From Paraburkholderia humisilvae (GTDB taxonomy: Bacteria > Pseudomonadota > Gammaproteobacteria > Burkholderiales > Burkholderiaceae): a stretch of DNA of 43,210 nucleotides. Of the stretch, positions 1 through 7,645 are shown one piece after another; position 1 is the first letter of the stretch, and each line of letters begins with the position of its first letter. Location: assembly GCF_902859855.1 (NCBI RefSeq), contig NZ_CADIKH010000053.1, positions 1 to 43,210 on the forward strand. Direction: 5' to 3'. Under the pieces are notes generated by a model, which was not told the DNA's origin, ran no database searches, and saw only the letters and a list, made by a program, of their open reading frames with translations. The position numbers and the translations under genes were made by a program.

Positions 1-163
1 CGTCGCTCGCAACAAGCTCAAAAGCGCTCAGCACCGACCTTCGATCATCGCCGCGTGCTGGATTCAGGCAACCTTGTGGTGACGTCATGATTTATGGAAA
101 GGTCAATAGTTCGGGAAGCGCCGCGATGCATGGTGCTTGAACTGCGCTTCCCTTTGACGCCGG

Positions 164-358
164 TCACTCTTCGAGACGTTTTAACTCGTCATGAGCGAGC
201 CGCTCGAGTTCCTTTAGCGTGAAGTCGTTGACGTTCATGCTGGTCTCAAAGTGGATCTGCACTTTAGCCGATTCTCCTGCCGGATTTTGCAGGACCACAA
301 AGACCGTGTTCGGATGAACGTCGCGATTGATTGTGACCGCTGTGATTCTGAGTGTCAT
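164..358 (-). CDS. Small hypothetical protein, 64 aa
   Basis: I do not recognise the family. The product is a compact acidic protein (begins MTLRITAVTINRD, ends LKRLEE) with a predicted beta-rich first half and a helical end; no signal peptide or membrane segment is visible. A strong purine-rich ribosome site (GGAGGGGG) lies just upstream of the ATG. Its ATG overlaps the stop of a candidate 57-residue reading frame as ATGA, which suggests translational coupling within a minus-strand set of small genes (with 579-845). The good ribosome site and coding-like composition make it likely to be real; the function is unknown. Confidence 0.6.
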   Translation of the reverse strand: MTLRITAVTINRDVHPNTVFVVLQNPAGESAKVQIHFETSMNVNDFTLKELERLAHDELKRLEE

Positions 359-528
359 TCGCCCCCTCCGGTGTTTTGATTGTTTTTTAGCTTACCCGAA
401 GCCTGGGTGCGATGAAAGCCGTAAGGTATGGCGGCTCCTTTTCTTTCGTCGAGTGTAAGCATCATCGTGACTGCCTCACTCGCGGGGTGCGTCAATATGT
501 CTCCCCCTTCGATGTCGTGACCGGGCAT
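355..528 (-). CDS. Candidate small protein, 57 aa, translationally coupled
   Basis: This is a short open frame with an ATG at 528 (begins MPGHDIEGGDILTHP, ends QNTGGGE) whose TGA overlaps the ATG of the 64-aa gene downstream (ATGA). The frame stays open upstream to about 588 and reads protein-like there (RIRNSGDNHVVA), so the true start may be a non-ATG codon nearer the end of the 88-aa gene, or the gene may have lost its start. No clear ribosome site precedes the ATG. It fills the gap between two better supported small genes on the same strand. No family is recognised. Confidence 0.4.
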   Translation of the reverse strand: MPGHDIEGGDILTHPASEAVTMMLTLDERKGAAIPYGFHRTQASGKLKNNQNTGGGE

Positions 529-578
529 CGCCACGACATGATTGTCACCACTGTTACGAATGCGGACAGCAGGGTCGG

Positions 579-845
579 TCAGTGAAGTTCACGGGATTGT
601 CCGTCAACCGCAAGGTGCTCCGTATGCCATTCGTCAATGGATGACACCGCCTTGTGTTCGATCATGCTCATTGCCATCAGCACGTCAATTTTCAACTTCG
701 AAAACGTCAGGTCGACGCCCTCAATGCGGGCTTGCCGGGTACGCTCTTCAATGCCCTCAATGCTGGCCTCGCAATGCCATTGAGTCCCTGACGCGTCCGG
801 AGCCACATCGACAGTGACTCGAAAGCCACGATGATTGAATGCCAT
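579..845 (-). CDS. Small hypothetical protein, 88 aa
   Basis: This is an uncharacterised small protein beginning MAFNHRGFRVTVDV, resembling short hypothetical proteins I associate with Burkholderia genomes, although I cannot name a family. The N-terminal half looks like beta strands (RVTVDVAPD, WHCEASIEG) and the C-terminal half is helical (KLKIDVLMAMSMIEHK). There is no signal peptide. A near-perfect GGAGG ribosome site lies 4 nt from the ATG. It is the first gene of a minus-strand run of three small genes and is oriented away from the PAAR-Tae4 operon. No function can be assigned. Confidence 0.6.
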   Translation of the reverse strand: MAFNHRGFRVTVDVAPDASGTQWHCEASIEGIEERTRQARIEGVDLTFSKLKIDVLMAMSMIEHKAVSSIDEWHTEHLAVDGQSRELH

Positions 846-1460
846 AGATCCTCCAGATTCCTAACAAATCGCAAGACAACTCGCCGCGAGAGACGGAGAG
901 GTCGCGACTATACATCGGGTGGAGAAGTTGTTCAGCGAGGTGGGCAGGGGTCGAATTGCGGGGGTGGCGCATGGGGTTCGAGTTTGCAATCGCTCGATAT
1001 TTACAAAGAGCCTTCGTCGCGTATGTCAATGGACGCGCTTGTCGCTTGTGACCGCGATAAGTGTGGATCGTATTGGCAGGTGTTGTTGGTAAAGGACACA
1101 GCCAGCCCACTTCGCGTAATCGCAACGAGCCTGCGTCCAACGAGAGCGACTGATTATCGAGATTCGAGAAGAAATCTTGGAGCAACTTTCTGGCAATGCG
1201 CGAGAATTTTCCGGTCACCAAGCCTGTTCCAGCACACCGCGCGCTGCACTTTGCAGAATAGAGCGCAATCCCCAATCGTAATTTTACGATGCTGCAAAAT
1301 TTTGTTGATGTTGACACTTCGAGTGTCTGTGTCCGGTTGCGCGTTCCCGGTCTCCTTCGTATGCTGGCGGTCTCATCCAATCACGGGTGGATTCAATATT
1401 CAGGAATCTTATACATATACAAAAAATAAAGCATAACGAAATAGATAACAGGATACATCT
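846..1460. other. Intergenic region between divergent accessory genes
   Basis: No supported gene lies in these 615 bases. They separate the minus-strand small genes from the plus-strand PAAR operon. The last 70 bases (about 1390-1460) are strikingly AT-rich for this genome and contain TATACATATAC, a plausible promoter area for the PAAR gene. An ATCGTAA/TTACGAT inverted repeat lies at 1275-1290. A protein-like open frame without a good start runs about 1105-1281 on the plus strand and may be a gene remnant. Confidence 0.5.
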
Positions 1461-2046
1461 ATGATGCGTTGGATTGCAGTCGTCGGTGACAGGCTCAGTA
1501 ATGATGGTGAGATATGCGATTATCAAGGACCGCGATTTCTGATTGGTGGACATCAGGCCGCGCTTATAGGCGGGGCAGCTTACTGCCCTGTCTGCAAGAC
1601 GACCGGCTATATCGCCAGGGACGGTGGCCCGCGTCGTATGAGTATCTTCATTAGCGAAGTTGCAGCACATGACGACGTAGTCGTATGCAGTTGTCCGACA
1701 CCACCGCGCATCTTCGCCAAGCTCGCGGGGGAAGCGTGGTATGACGATATGACGTGAGACACGTGGAGAAATCATATCTCGTGCGACGACAAGCGGTGAC
1801 GCAGTGTTAGCAGGTTTGGACGAGGCTGCGGCTGATAACACACCGTTCAACGAACAAATACGCGCTACCACGCCTACTGCCAGTCTCGACGGCTATCCGT
1901 ACTTCATCGAGATGGCGGACGGTCGTGTCTTCTCTGGTCGCGTCGAGTCGGGCGGCGCGTTGCCGCGCATGGTGACCGGCGACAACGCTGACGAGTACAC
2001 CGTTTATTGGGGCGGCGCCGCTCTTATAAAGACAAGTGAGGGTTGA
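1461..2046 (+). pseudogene. PAAR-domain type VI secretion spike protein, frameshifted
   Basis: PAAR proteins cap the VgrG spike of type VI secretion systems and carry or recruit effectors. The first frame (1461 or 1464 to 1757) encodes a recognisable PAAR module: IAVVGD at the start, then FLIGGHQAALIGG, a CPVCKTTG motif and GGPRR. It stops at a TGA at 1755-1757. The C-terminal extension typical of these Burkholderia proteins (SLDGYPYFIEMADGR to DEYTVYWGGAALIK) continues in the +1 frame to 2046. Skipping the T at 1755 restores one continuous protein of about 194 residues, so the sequence shows a single-base insertion or an equivalent frameshift. The Tae4 gene follows after 3 nt, indicating one operon. 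A sequencing error cannot be excluded, but the next gene is also broken. Confidence 0.75.
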
Positions 2047-2049
2047 CCC

Positions 2050-2636
2050 ATGCCGAACAGACCAACCGTAGTTCGAACCAACTCGACGCCAAATTCAGTA
2101 AAGGTTGTGCAGTTGAAAGCAGTGACTTTTCAGGAACTGTGGGATAGCTATCCTAGTGGGAACCCCTACGACAACCCTGCGTACAAGGATCAATGCGCGA
2201 TCCGCATGAGCGTAACGTTTCATCGTGTCGGAATCGAGATGAAGTCCTTCTCGGAAAAAGTGATGAAGCCCCTACCCGGAAAGAAAGACATAGGACGCAT
2301 CATGCTGGACGGGAAGGCAACTGCGACACGCGCAAATGAACTTGGCGAATGGCTGAAGCTGCAACCAATTGCCGGAATTGGCAAACCAGAGAACGTCACG
2401 GGCGCGGATTGGGTATCCCGAGTAAAGGGCGTACCGGTGTCATCATGTTCGATGGCTATTGGACGCGCGGCAGTGAATCAGTAGGCGACGCAAGCGGTCG
2501 TCACATTGACCTGTGGAATGGCGAAAAGCTGACAGGGTTCGGGACAGGGATGCGAATGAGATGGAACATAGTCGTTCCGGGAATCTGATCCGACTTCCGT
2601 AACTCAAAGACCATTTTATTTTTTCCCGTGAAATGA
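2050..2636 (+). pseudogene. tae4: Tae4-family peptidoglycan amidase effector, inactivated
   Basis: Tae4 effectors are NlpC/P60-like DL-endopeptidases delivered by type VI secretion to cut peptide stems in the target periplasm. The first segment has FQELWDSYP and the catalytic-cysteine motif QCAIRMS. After 2424-2430 the match moves one frame: restoring one G in the AAAGGG run joins WVSRVKG to GRTGVIMFDGYW. The second segment has the catalytic-histidine region SGRHIDLWNG. A second lesion is an in-frame TGA at 2586-2588 where relatives carry Trp, followed in the same frame by SDFRNSKTILFFPVK and the ancestral stop at 2634-2636. The repaired product would be about 195 residues. Both the frame slip and the TGA separate catalytic or C-terminal parts, so the gene should be non-functional as written. 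It is preceded by the PAAR gene and overlaps the next gene by ATGA. Confidence 0.85.
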
Positions 2637-2845
2637 AACTGTTGCGAATCCTTTGCGGGTCGATAATCGGTGCGATTGCGGCGACGGTTCTTGCTTGGGG
2701 CGGCCTTTACCTGCTCGGTATGATTCGAGGTCCGGGCAGTCTGTTCGATACAAATCCTAACGCAGCAAACCTCTTTTTTGCACTATGGTTCGCGCTGGTT
2801 CTCGCCGCTTCCATTGTCGGCGGCATGAAGGCGTCAAGGCGCTGA
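2633..2845 (+). CDS. Two-helix membrane protein next to Tae4 (candidate immunity partner)
   Basis: The 70-residue product has two hydrophobic helices (about residues 5-31 and 46-63) and a basic C-terminus (GGMKASRR). Its ATG overlaps the ancestral Tae4 stop as ATGA, so it was translated directly after the effector. That position is where effector operons keep the immunity gene. However, known Tai4 immunity proteins are periplasmic and larger (about 110-130 residues), so a role in Tae4 protection is only inferred. The frame is intact while both upstream genes are broken. Alternatives are an unrelated small inner-membrane protein or an accessory protein of the operon. Confidence 0.6.
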   Translation: MKLLRILCGSIIGAIAATVLAWGGLYLLGMIRGPGSLFDTNPNAANLFFALWFALVLAASIVGGMKASRR

Positions 2846-2933
2846 TGTTGTATCTGGCCCGCTGGGTAGCGCGGGCCGAACCCGCGGCTTAGACACGGCG
2901 CCTCGTCGAGAGGCAAGACGGATGAACCGGTTC

Positions 2934-2969
2934 TTAAAAGCAAAAGGCTCCGCACTTGCGGAGCCTTTT
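2934..2969 (-). terminator. Rho-independent terminator of tRNA-Ser
   Basis: A 12-bp perfect stem (AAAAGGCTCCGC at 2942-2953 with its complement at 2958-2969) has a 4-nt loop. On the minus strand it is followed by a T-rich stretch (GCTTTTAAG). It lies 11 nt beyond the tRNA 3' end. Confidence 0.85.
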
Positions 2970-2980
2970 CTATTCGTTCC

Positions 2981-3071
2981 TGGCGGAGAGAGGGGGATTC
3001 GAACCCCCGATAGGCTATTAACCTATACACGCTTTCCAGGCGTGCGACTTAAACCGCTCATCCATCTCTCC
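2981..3071 (-). tRNA. tRNA-Ser (GGA anticodon)
   Basis: The minus strand folds as a class II tRNA. The acceptor stem GGAGAGA (3071-3065) pairs with TCTCTCC (2991-2985), the anticodon stem CACGC/GCGTG encloses the loop CTGGAAA with anticodon GGA, a long variable arm follows (TATAGGTTAATAGCCTA), and the T arm is GGGGGTTCGAATCCCCC. CCA is encoded (2983-2981). GGA reads UCC and UCU serine codons. The 3' end faces the accessory region, the usual orientation for islands that integrate into tRNA genes. Confidence 0.97.
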
Positions 3072-3144
3072 GGCGGGGACGCGCATTATAGCAAACTCCT
3101 CGACGCCCGCCCATATCCCGGATGACTGATGGCCACACGCCCCA

Positions 3145-5163
3145 TCAAGGATGCCGAATATAGTCAACCAGCGCCCGCGTATACGCATCCGGCTTCCGAT
3201 CAAACAGACTCACGACGATCGCCACCACAAACCCCGCCGGCACCCCAAACACGCCTGAGCTAATCGGCTCGATCCCGAACCACTTCGGCCCCGCGAATCC
3301 GGTCATCTGTGTGAAATACGGATACGTCGACACGATGTAGTACACACACACCGCCAGCCCCGCCACCATTCCCGTCACCGCGCCAAGCCGGGTCGTGCGC
3401 TTCCAGAACACCCCAAGCACCAGCACCGGAAACAGACTCGACGCCGCCAGCGAAAACGCCGCCCCCACCAGAAACAGAATATTCCCCGTATTCAACGACG
3501 CCACATACGACGCAAACAACGCGACGCCCAACAGCAGAATCTTCGATATCGTGACCCGCCGCTGGCTCGACGCCTCCGGATCGACCATGTGATAGTAGAC
3601 ATCGTGCGACAGCGCATTCGCAATTGTCAGCAGCAACCCGTCCGCGGTCGAAAGCGCCGCGGCCAGCGCGCCCGCCGCAATCAATCCCGACATCACATAC
3701 GGCAGTCCCGCAATCTCGGGCGCCGCCAGCACGACCATATCCGGCTGCATCTGAACCTCGCTCCAGCGCACGATGCCGTCGCCATTCAGATCCGAAATAC
3801 TGATCAGATAAGGTTCGACCTTGCGCCACTGCATCACCCACTGCGGCAGATCCGAAAAACGGTCGCCCACCAGGTTCGTCAAGATGTCGTACTTGATCAG
3901 CACCGCGAGCACCGGCACTGTCAGATAGAACAGCGCGACAAAAAACAACGTCCATCCGACCGACCGCCGCGCAGACGCGACCGACGTCGTCGTGTTATAG
4001 CGCGTCAGAATATGCGGCAGACTCGCCGTCCCCAATGAAAGACACAGCAGCAGCGACAGAAAATTGCGCTTGTGTACACGCCGCTCTTCTTCGCTTTGAT
4101 CCGGAAACGGTTCGTGCATCGGTACGGGCGGCGCAGCGAGTGCGAGCAGTTCATCGCGCTGCTGCGTCCATACGATTCGCGCCGCCGCCGCATCGCGCGG
4201 AAATCGCTCGAGATTGCGCTCGAGGTTCGCAATCTCGCGCAACGGCCCGCTATGTCGGCGCAAGTTGTCGAGTTGCTGGTTCAACCCGCGCTTCTGATCG
4301 TCGAACGACTGAGGCAACGCGTCGATCTCCGCCTGCATCTGCGCGGCATGCCGTCGATACACATCACGCACCGCCCGCTCCTGCGGCGCATGGCGCACGT
4401 CGCGCTCGAGCGCTTCGACCCGCTCCATCACACGTCCGTAGTTGAACTGCGGCACCCAGCCGAGTCCATCCTTATGCGCGATCATCGCAACCGGAATCAG
4501 AATCGCCGCGATCAGGATGATGTATTGCGCGACTTGCGTCCACGTCACCGCACGCATCCCGCCGAGAAACGAGCACACCAGAATGCCGGCCAGCCCGCAG
4601 AAAATCCCGATCGCGAAATCGACGCCGATAAAGCGCGTCGCAATCAGCCCCACTCCCTGAATCTGCGCAACCAGATACACGAATGAGCAGAGAATCGCCG
4701 AAAGCGCCGCGAGCCCGCGCACGAGGTTGCTCGAAAAACGCGTCCCGAGAAAATCGGGAATCGTGTAGCGCGCGAGCTTGCGTACATAAGGCGCGAGCAG
4801 AAACGCAACCAGGCAGTAGCCGCCCGTCCACCCCATCATGTACGCGAGGCCGTCATAGCCGGTCGCGTAGAGCGAACCGGCAAGACCGATAAACGACGCG
4901 GCGGAAAGCCAGTCCGCCGCCGTCGCCATCCCGTTGAACGCGGACGGCACGCGCCGCCCGGCCACGTAGTATTCGACAAGGTCCGACGTGCGCGATAGCA
5001 AGCCGATCACCGCATACACCGCGATCGGCACAAACAGGAACACGTAGCCGACCCACATGCCGGGCCCGATCGCCGCTTCGATGCGCCACGCAATATAGAT
5101 AAAGAGCAGAAAGCCGAGCGTGTAGATCGAATACGAGCGGATCAACCGATGCGCGAGCTTCAT
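3145..5163 (-). CDS. Sodium:solute (acetate-type) symporter, large subunit
   Basis: This 672-residue inner-membrane protein belongs to the sodium:solute symporter family, in the ActP-like subfamily that pairs with a DUF4212 subunit. It probably imports acetate or another short monocarboxylate with Na+. Core features are YYVAGRRVPSAFNGMATAADW (residues 65-85, split here between helices), GGMRAVTWTQ (201-210) and SLPHILTRY (381-389). Two unusual soluble inserts are visible: a charged, heptad-like coiled-coil stretch at about 245-340, and a canonical 12-residue EF-hand loop DLNGDGIVRWSE at 458-469. The gene overlaps the DUF4212 gene by 4 nt (ATGA) and lies downstream of acs, which supports acetate as substrate. 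The substrate itself is inferred. Confidence 0.85.
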   Translation of the reverse strand: MKLAHRLIRSYSIYTLGFLLFIYIAWRIEAAIGPGMWVGYVFLFVPIAVYAVIGLLSRTSDLVEYYVAGRRVPSAFNGMATAADWLSAASFIGLAGSLYATGYDGLAYMMGWTGGYCLVAFLLAPYVRKLARYTIPDFLGTRFSSNLVRGLAALSAILCSFVYLVAQIQGVGLIATRFIGVDFAIGIFCGLAGILVCSFLGGMRAVTWTQVAQYIILIAAILIPVAMIAHKDGLGWVPQFNYGRVMERVEALERDVRHAPQERAVRDVYRRHAAQMQAEIDALPQSFDDQKRGLNQQLDNLRRHSGPLREIANLERNLERFPRDAAAARIVWTQQRDELLALAAPPVPMHEPFPDQSEEERRVHKRNFLSLLLCLSLGTASLPHILTRYNTTTSVASARRSVGWTLFFVALFYLTVPVLAVLIKYDILTNLVGDRFSDLPQWVMQWRKVEPYLISISDLNGDGIVRWSEVQMQPDMVVLAAPEIAGLPYVMSGLIAAGALAAALSTADGLLLTIANALSHDVYYHMVDPEASSQRRVTISKILLLGVALFASYVASLNTGNILFLVGAAFSLAASSLFPVLVLGVFWKRTTRLGAVTGMVAGLAVCVYYIVSTYPYFTQMTGFAGPKWFGIEPISSGVFGVPAGFVVAIVVSLFDRKPDAYTRALVDYIRHP

Positions 5164-5513
5164 CGATTCGCTTGCCGCGCGGCGGCATCCGCTTCGAAGG
5201 CGCGCTGCAAAGCCCGGTCGGCGAATTGCATCGAAACGATATACACGACGATCAACGCCAGATAGACGAGAATCGCCCCTTGTGCGCCGACGTAGAACGG
5301 CAGACTGAACCCGAACAGCCGCACGCCCGTCAGTCCGCTCGACGCGATCGGCACGATGAACGACACGCTAAAGCCGATCACCATCAGCGCGGCGATCAGG
5401 ATCAGATTGAAACGCCAGTAGCGTTGATGCGCGCGCGCCATCGCGTCCGAAACCGGCGGCGGTTCGGGCAGCGGATTGATCGTCTGTCGGGAATGGGGGT
5501 GCGGCGCGGCCAT
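5160..5513 (-). CDS. DUF4212 sodium/substrate symporter small subunit
   Basis: This is a 117-residue membrane protein with two hydrophobic helices (about residues 36-56 and 74-97) and the family signature YWRFNLILI near the first helix. DUF4212 proteins are the small partners of the ActP-like symporters. I chose the ATG at 5513 (MAAPHPHS) over the upstream one at 5543 because the upstream extension runs into the terminator hairpin of acs. The stop overlaps the start of the large subunit (ATGA), so the two are translationally coupled. The proline-rich N-terminus and the charged tail (AFEADAAARQANR) would flank the membrane part. Confidence 0.85.
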   Translation of the reverse strand: MAAPHPHSRQTINPLPEPPPVSDAMARAHQRYWRFNLILIAALMVIGFSVSFIVPIASSGLTGVRLFGFSLPFYVGAQGAILVYLALIVVYIVSMQFADRALQRAFEADAAARQANR

Positions 5514-5526
5514 GCGCCTGTTTAAC

Positions 5527-5570
5527 AAAAAGCCGTTGCGCACGCAATCAGGATTGTCCGCGCAACGGCC
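5527..5570 (-). terminator. Rho-independent terminator after acs
   Basis: A perfect 10-bp stem (GCCGTTGCGC at 5532-5541 with GCGCAACGGC at 5560-5569) is followed on the minus strand by TTTTTGTT. It sits between acs and the DUF4212-symporter pair, so the transporter probably has its own promoter or is expressed by read-through. Further hairpins lie at about 5577-5595 and 5632-5656. Confidence 0.75.
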
Positions 5571-5662
5571 TGTTGAACCGCAGTCATACTGCGGTCGTGT
5601 TGGTGCTGTACTGCTTCGCTCAGGCGGGCATTTCGACCCGCCTGTCCGCCCGCCTGTCCGCC

Positions 5663-7645
5663 TTAGCGAGACTCGCCGAGCTGATCGAGAATCGCAGGAT
5701 TCTCGAGCGTCGACACATCCTGCGTAATCTCTTCGCCCTTCGCCAGCGAGCGCAACAGACGCCGCATGATCTTGCCCGAACGCGTCTTCGGCAGGTTGTC
5801 GCCAAAGCGGATGTCCTTCGGCTTCGCGATCGGCCCGATCTCCTTACCGACCCAGTTGCGCAGGTCGTTGGCGATCTGCTTCGCCTCATCGCCTTCCGGA
5901 CGCGTACGCTTCAGCACGACGAACGCGCATACCGCTTCGCCGGTCGTATCGTCCGGACGACCGACCACCGCCGCCTCCGCGACCAGCGGATTCGCGACTA
6001 GCGCCGATTCGATCTCCATCGTGCCGAGCCGGTGACCCGACACGTTCAGCACGTCGTCGATCCGGCCCATGATCGTGAAGTAGCCCGTGTCCTTGTCGCG
6101 GATACTGCCGTCGCCGGCGAGATACAGCTTGCCGCCGAGTTCCTCGGGGAAATAGCTCTTCCTGTAGCGCTCCGGGTCGCCCCAGATTGTGCGAATCATC
6201 GACGGCCATGGGCGCTTCACCACCAGAATGCCGCCCTGCCCGTTCGGTACGTCCTGGCCGGTTTCATCGACCACCGCGGCCATGATGCCCGGCAGCGGCA
6301 GCGTGCACGAACCGGGCACGAGCGGCGTCGCGCCCGGCAGCGGCGTGATCATGTGGCCGCCGGTCTCCGTCTGCCACCAGGTATCGACGATCGGGCAGCG
6401 CGAACCGCCAACCTGCTCGTAGTACCACATCCACGCTTCCGGATTGATCGGCTCGCCAACCGTGCCAAGCACGCGCAGCGACGACAGGTCATAGCTTTTC
6501 GGGTGCACCTTCGGGTCCGCGTCGGCCATCTTGATCAGCGAACGGATCGCCGTCGGCGCTGTATAGAACAGCGTGACCTTGTGCTTCGCGATCATGTCCC
6601 AGAAGCGGCCCGCGTTCGGGTAGGTCGGCACGCCTTCGAACACGACCTGGGTTGCGCCGAGCGTGAGCGGCCCGTACGCGATGTAGCTGTGGCCGGTGAC
6701 CCAACCGATGTCGGCGGTACACCAGAAGATGTCGGTGGGCTTCCAGTCGAACGCCCATTTCACCGTTTGTGCGGCCCACAGCAGGTAGCCACCCGTGCTG
6801 TGCTGCACGCCCTTCGGCTTGCCGGTCGAACCCGACGTGTACAGAATGAACAATGGATGCTCGGCGCTGACCCATTCCGGTGCGCACTGGTCGCTTTCGC
6901 CTTGCGCGATTTCATGCATCCACAGGTCGCGGCCTTCGTTCCACGCGACCTTGCCGCCCGTGCGGCGATACACGATCACGCTCTTCACCGCGTCGCAGCC
7001 GCCCATCGCGAGCGCTTCGTCGGCGATGTTCTTCAGCGGCAGCGCCTTGCCGCCGCGCATCTGCTCGTCAGCGGTGATCAGCGCGATCGCGCCGACGTCG
7101 ACGAGACGCTCATTCAGCGATTTCGACGAGAAGCCGCCGAATACGACGGAATGCGTCGCGCCAATACGCGCGCACGCCTGCATCGCGACAATGCCTTCAA
7201 TCGACATCGGCATATAGATGACGACACGATCGCCCTTTTTGATGCCGCGTTTTTTCAACGCATTGGCGAAGCGCGACACACGCTGCAGCATGTCCTGGTA
7301 GGTGACGCGCGTGACCGTGCCGTCATCCGCTTCGAAGATCACCGCGACGCGATTGCCATGGCCCGCTTCAACGTGCCGATCAAGGCTGTTGTACGACGCA
7401 TTCAGTTCACCGTCTTCGAACCACTTGTAAAACGGCGCATCTGATTCGTCGAGTACCTTCGTGAACGGCTTGTGCCAACTGAGCGTTTCGCGCGCCAAAC
7501 GCGCCCAGAACCCTTCATAATCGCGCTCCGCTTCGGCGACGAGTGCGCGGTACGCGTCCATACCGGATATCGAGGCCGCCTTCATCGTTTCGGCGGACGG
7601 CGGAAACACGCGGCGTTCCTGAAGAACGGATTCAATCGCTGACAT
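5663..7645 (-). CDS. acs: Acetyl-CoA synthetase
   Basis: This cytoplasmic AMP-forming ligase makes acetyl-CoA from acetate, ATP and CoA through an acetyl-adenylate. The 660-residue length is normal for the family. Visible motifs are the ATP-binding loop YTSGSTGKPKG, WWQTETGGH in the adenylation site, the hinge region GRIDDVLNVSGHRLGT, and the C-terminal PKTRSGK with the catalytic lysine at 625, the residue usually inactivated by protein acetylation. It is followed on the same strand by a two-subunit sodium symporter, forming an acetate uptake and activation module. The start MSAIESVLQERRVFPP agrees with relatives. It is highly conserved and shows no lesions. Confidence 0.97.
   Translation of the reverse strand: MSAIESVLQERRVFPPSAETMKAASISGMDAYRALVAEAERDYEGFWARLARETLSWHKPFTKVLDESDAPFYKWFEDGELNASYNSLDRHVEAGHGNRVAVIFEADDGTVTRVTYQDMLQRVSRFANALKKRGIKKGDRVVIYMPMSIEGIVAMQACARIGATHSVVFGGFSSKSLNERLVDVGAIALITADEQMRGGKALPLKNIADEALAMGGCDAVKSVIVYRRTGGKVAWNEGRDLWMHEIAQGESDQCAPEWVSAEHPLFILYTSGSTGKPKGVQHSTGGYLLWAAQTVKWAFDWKPTDIFWCTADIGWVTGHSYIAYGPLTLGATQVVFEGVPTYPNAGRFWDMIAKHKVTLFYTAPTAIRSLIKMADADPKVHPKSYDLSSLRVLGTVGEPINPEAWMWYYEQVGGSRCPIVDTWWQTETGGHMITPLPGATPLVPGSCTLPLPGIMAAVVDETGQDVPNGQGGILVVKRPWPSMIRTIWGDPERYRKSYFPEELGGKLYLAGDGSIRDKDTGYFTIMGRIDDVLNVSGHRLGTMEIESALVANPLVAEAAVVGRPDDTTGEAVCAFVVLKRTRPEGDEAKQIANDLRNWVGKEIGPIAKPKDIRFGDNLPKTRSGKIMRRLLRSLAKGEEITQDVSTLENPAILDQLGESR

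Noticed and set aside
1105..1281. Protein-like plus-strand frame (contains LIIEIREEILEQLSG)
   Set aside because: There is no credible start codon or ribosome site and no family match. It may be a remnant of a lost gene, but this is too weak to annotate.
6032..7444. Long open frame (470 codons) opposite acs
   Set aside because: It is a shadow of the acs codon pattern in high-GC DNA: Arg/His-rich, with no recognisable domain. The same applies to long antisense frames opposite fumarase (9149-10630), uvrB (23681-25543) and tyrB (25985-27490).
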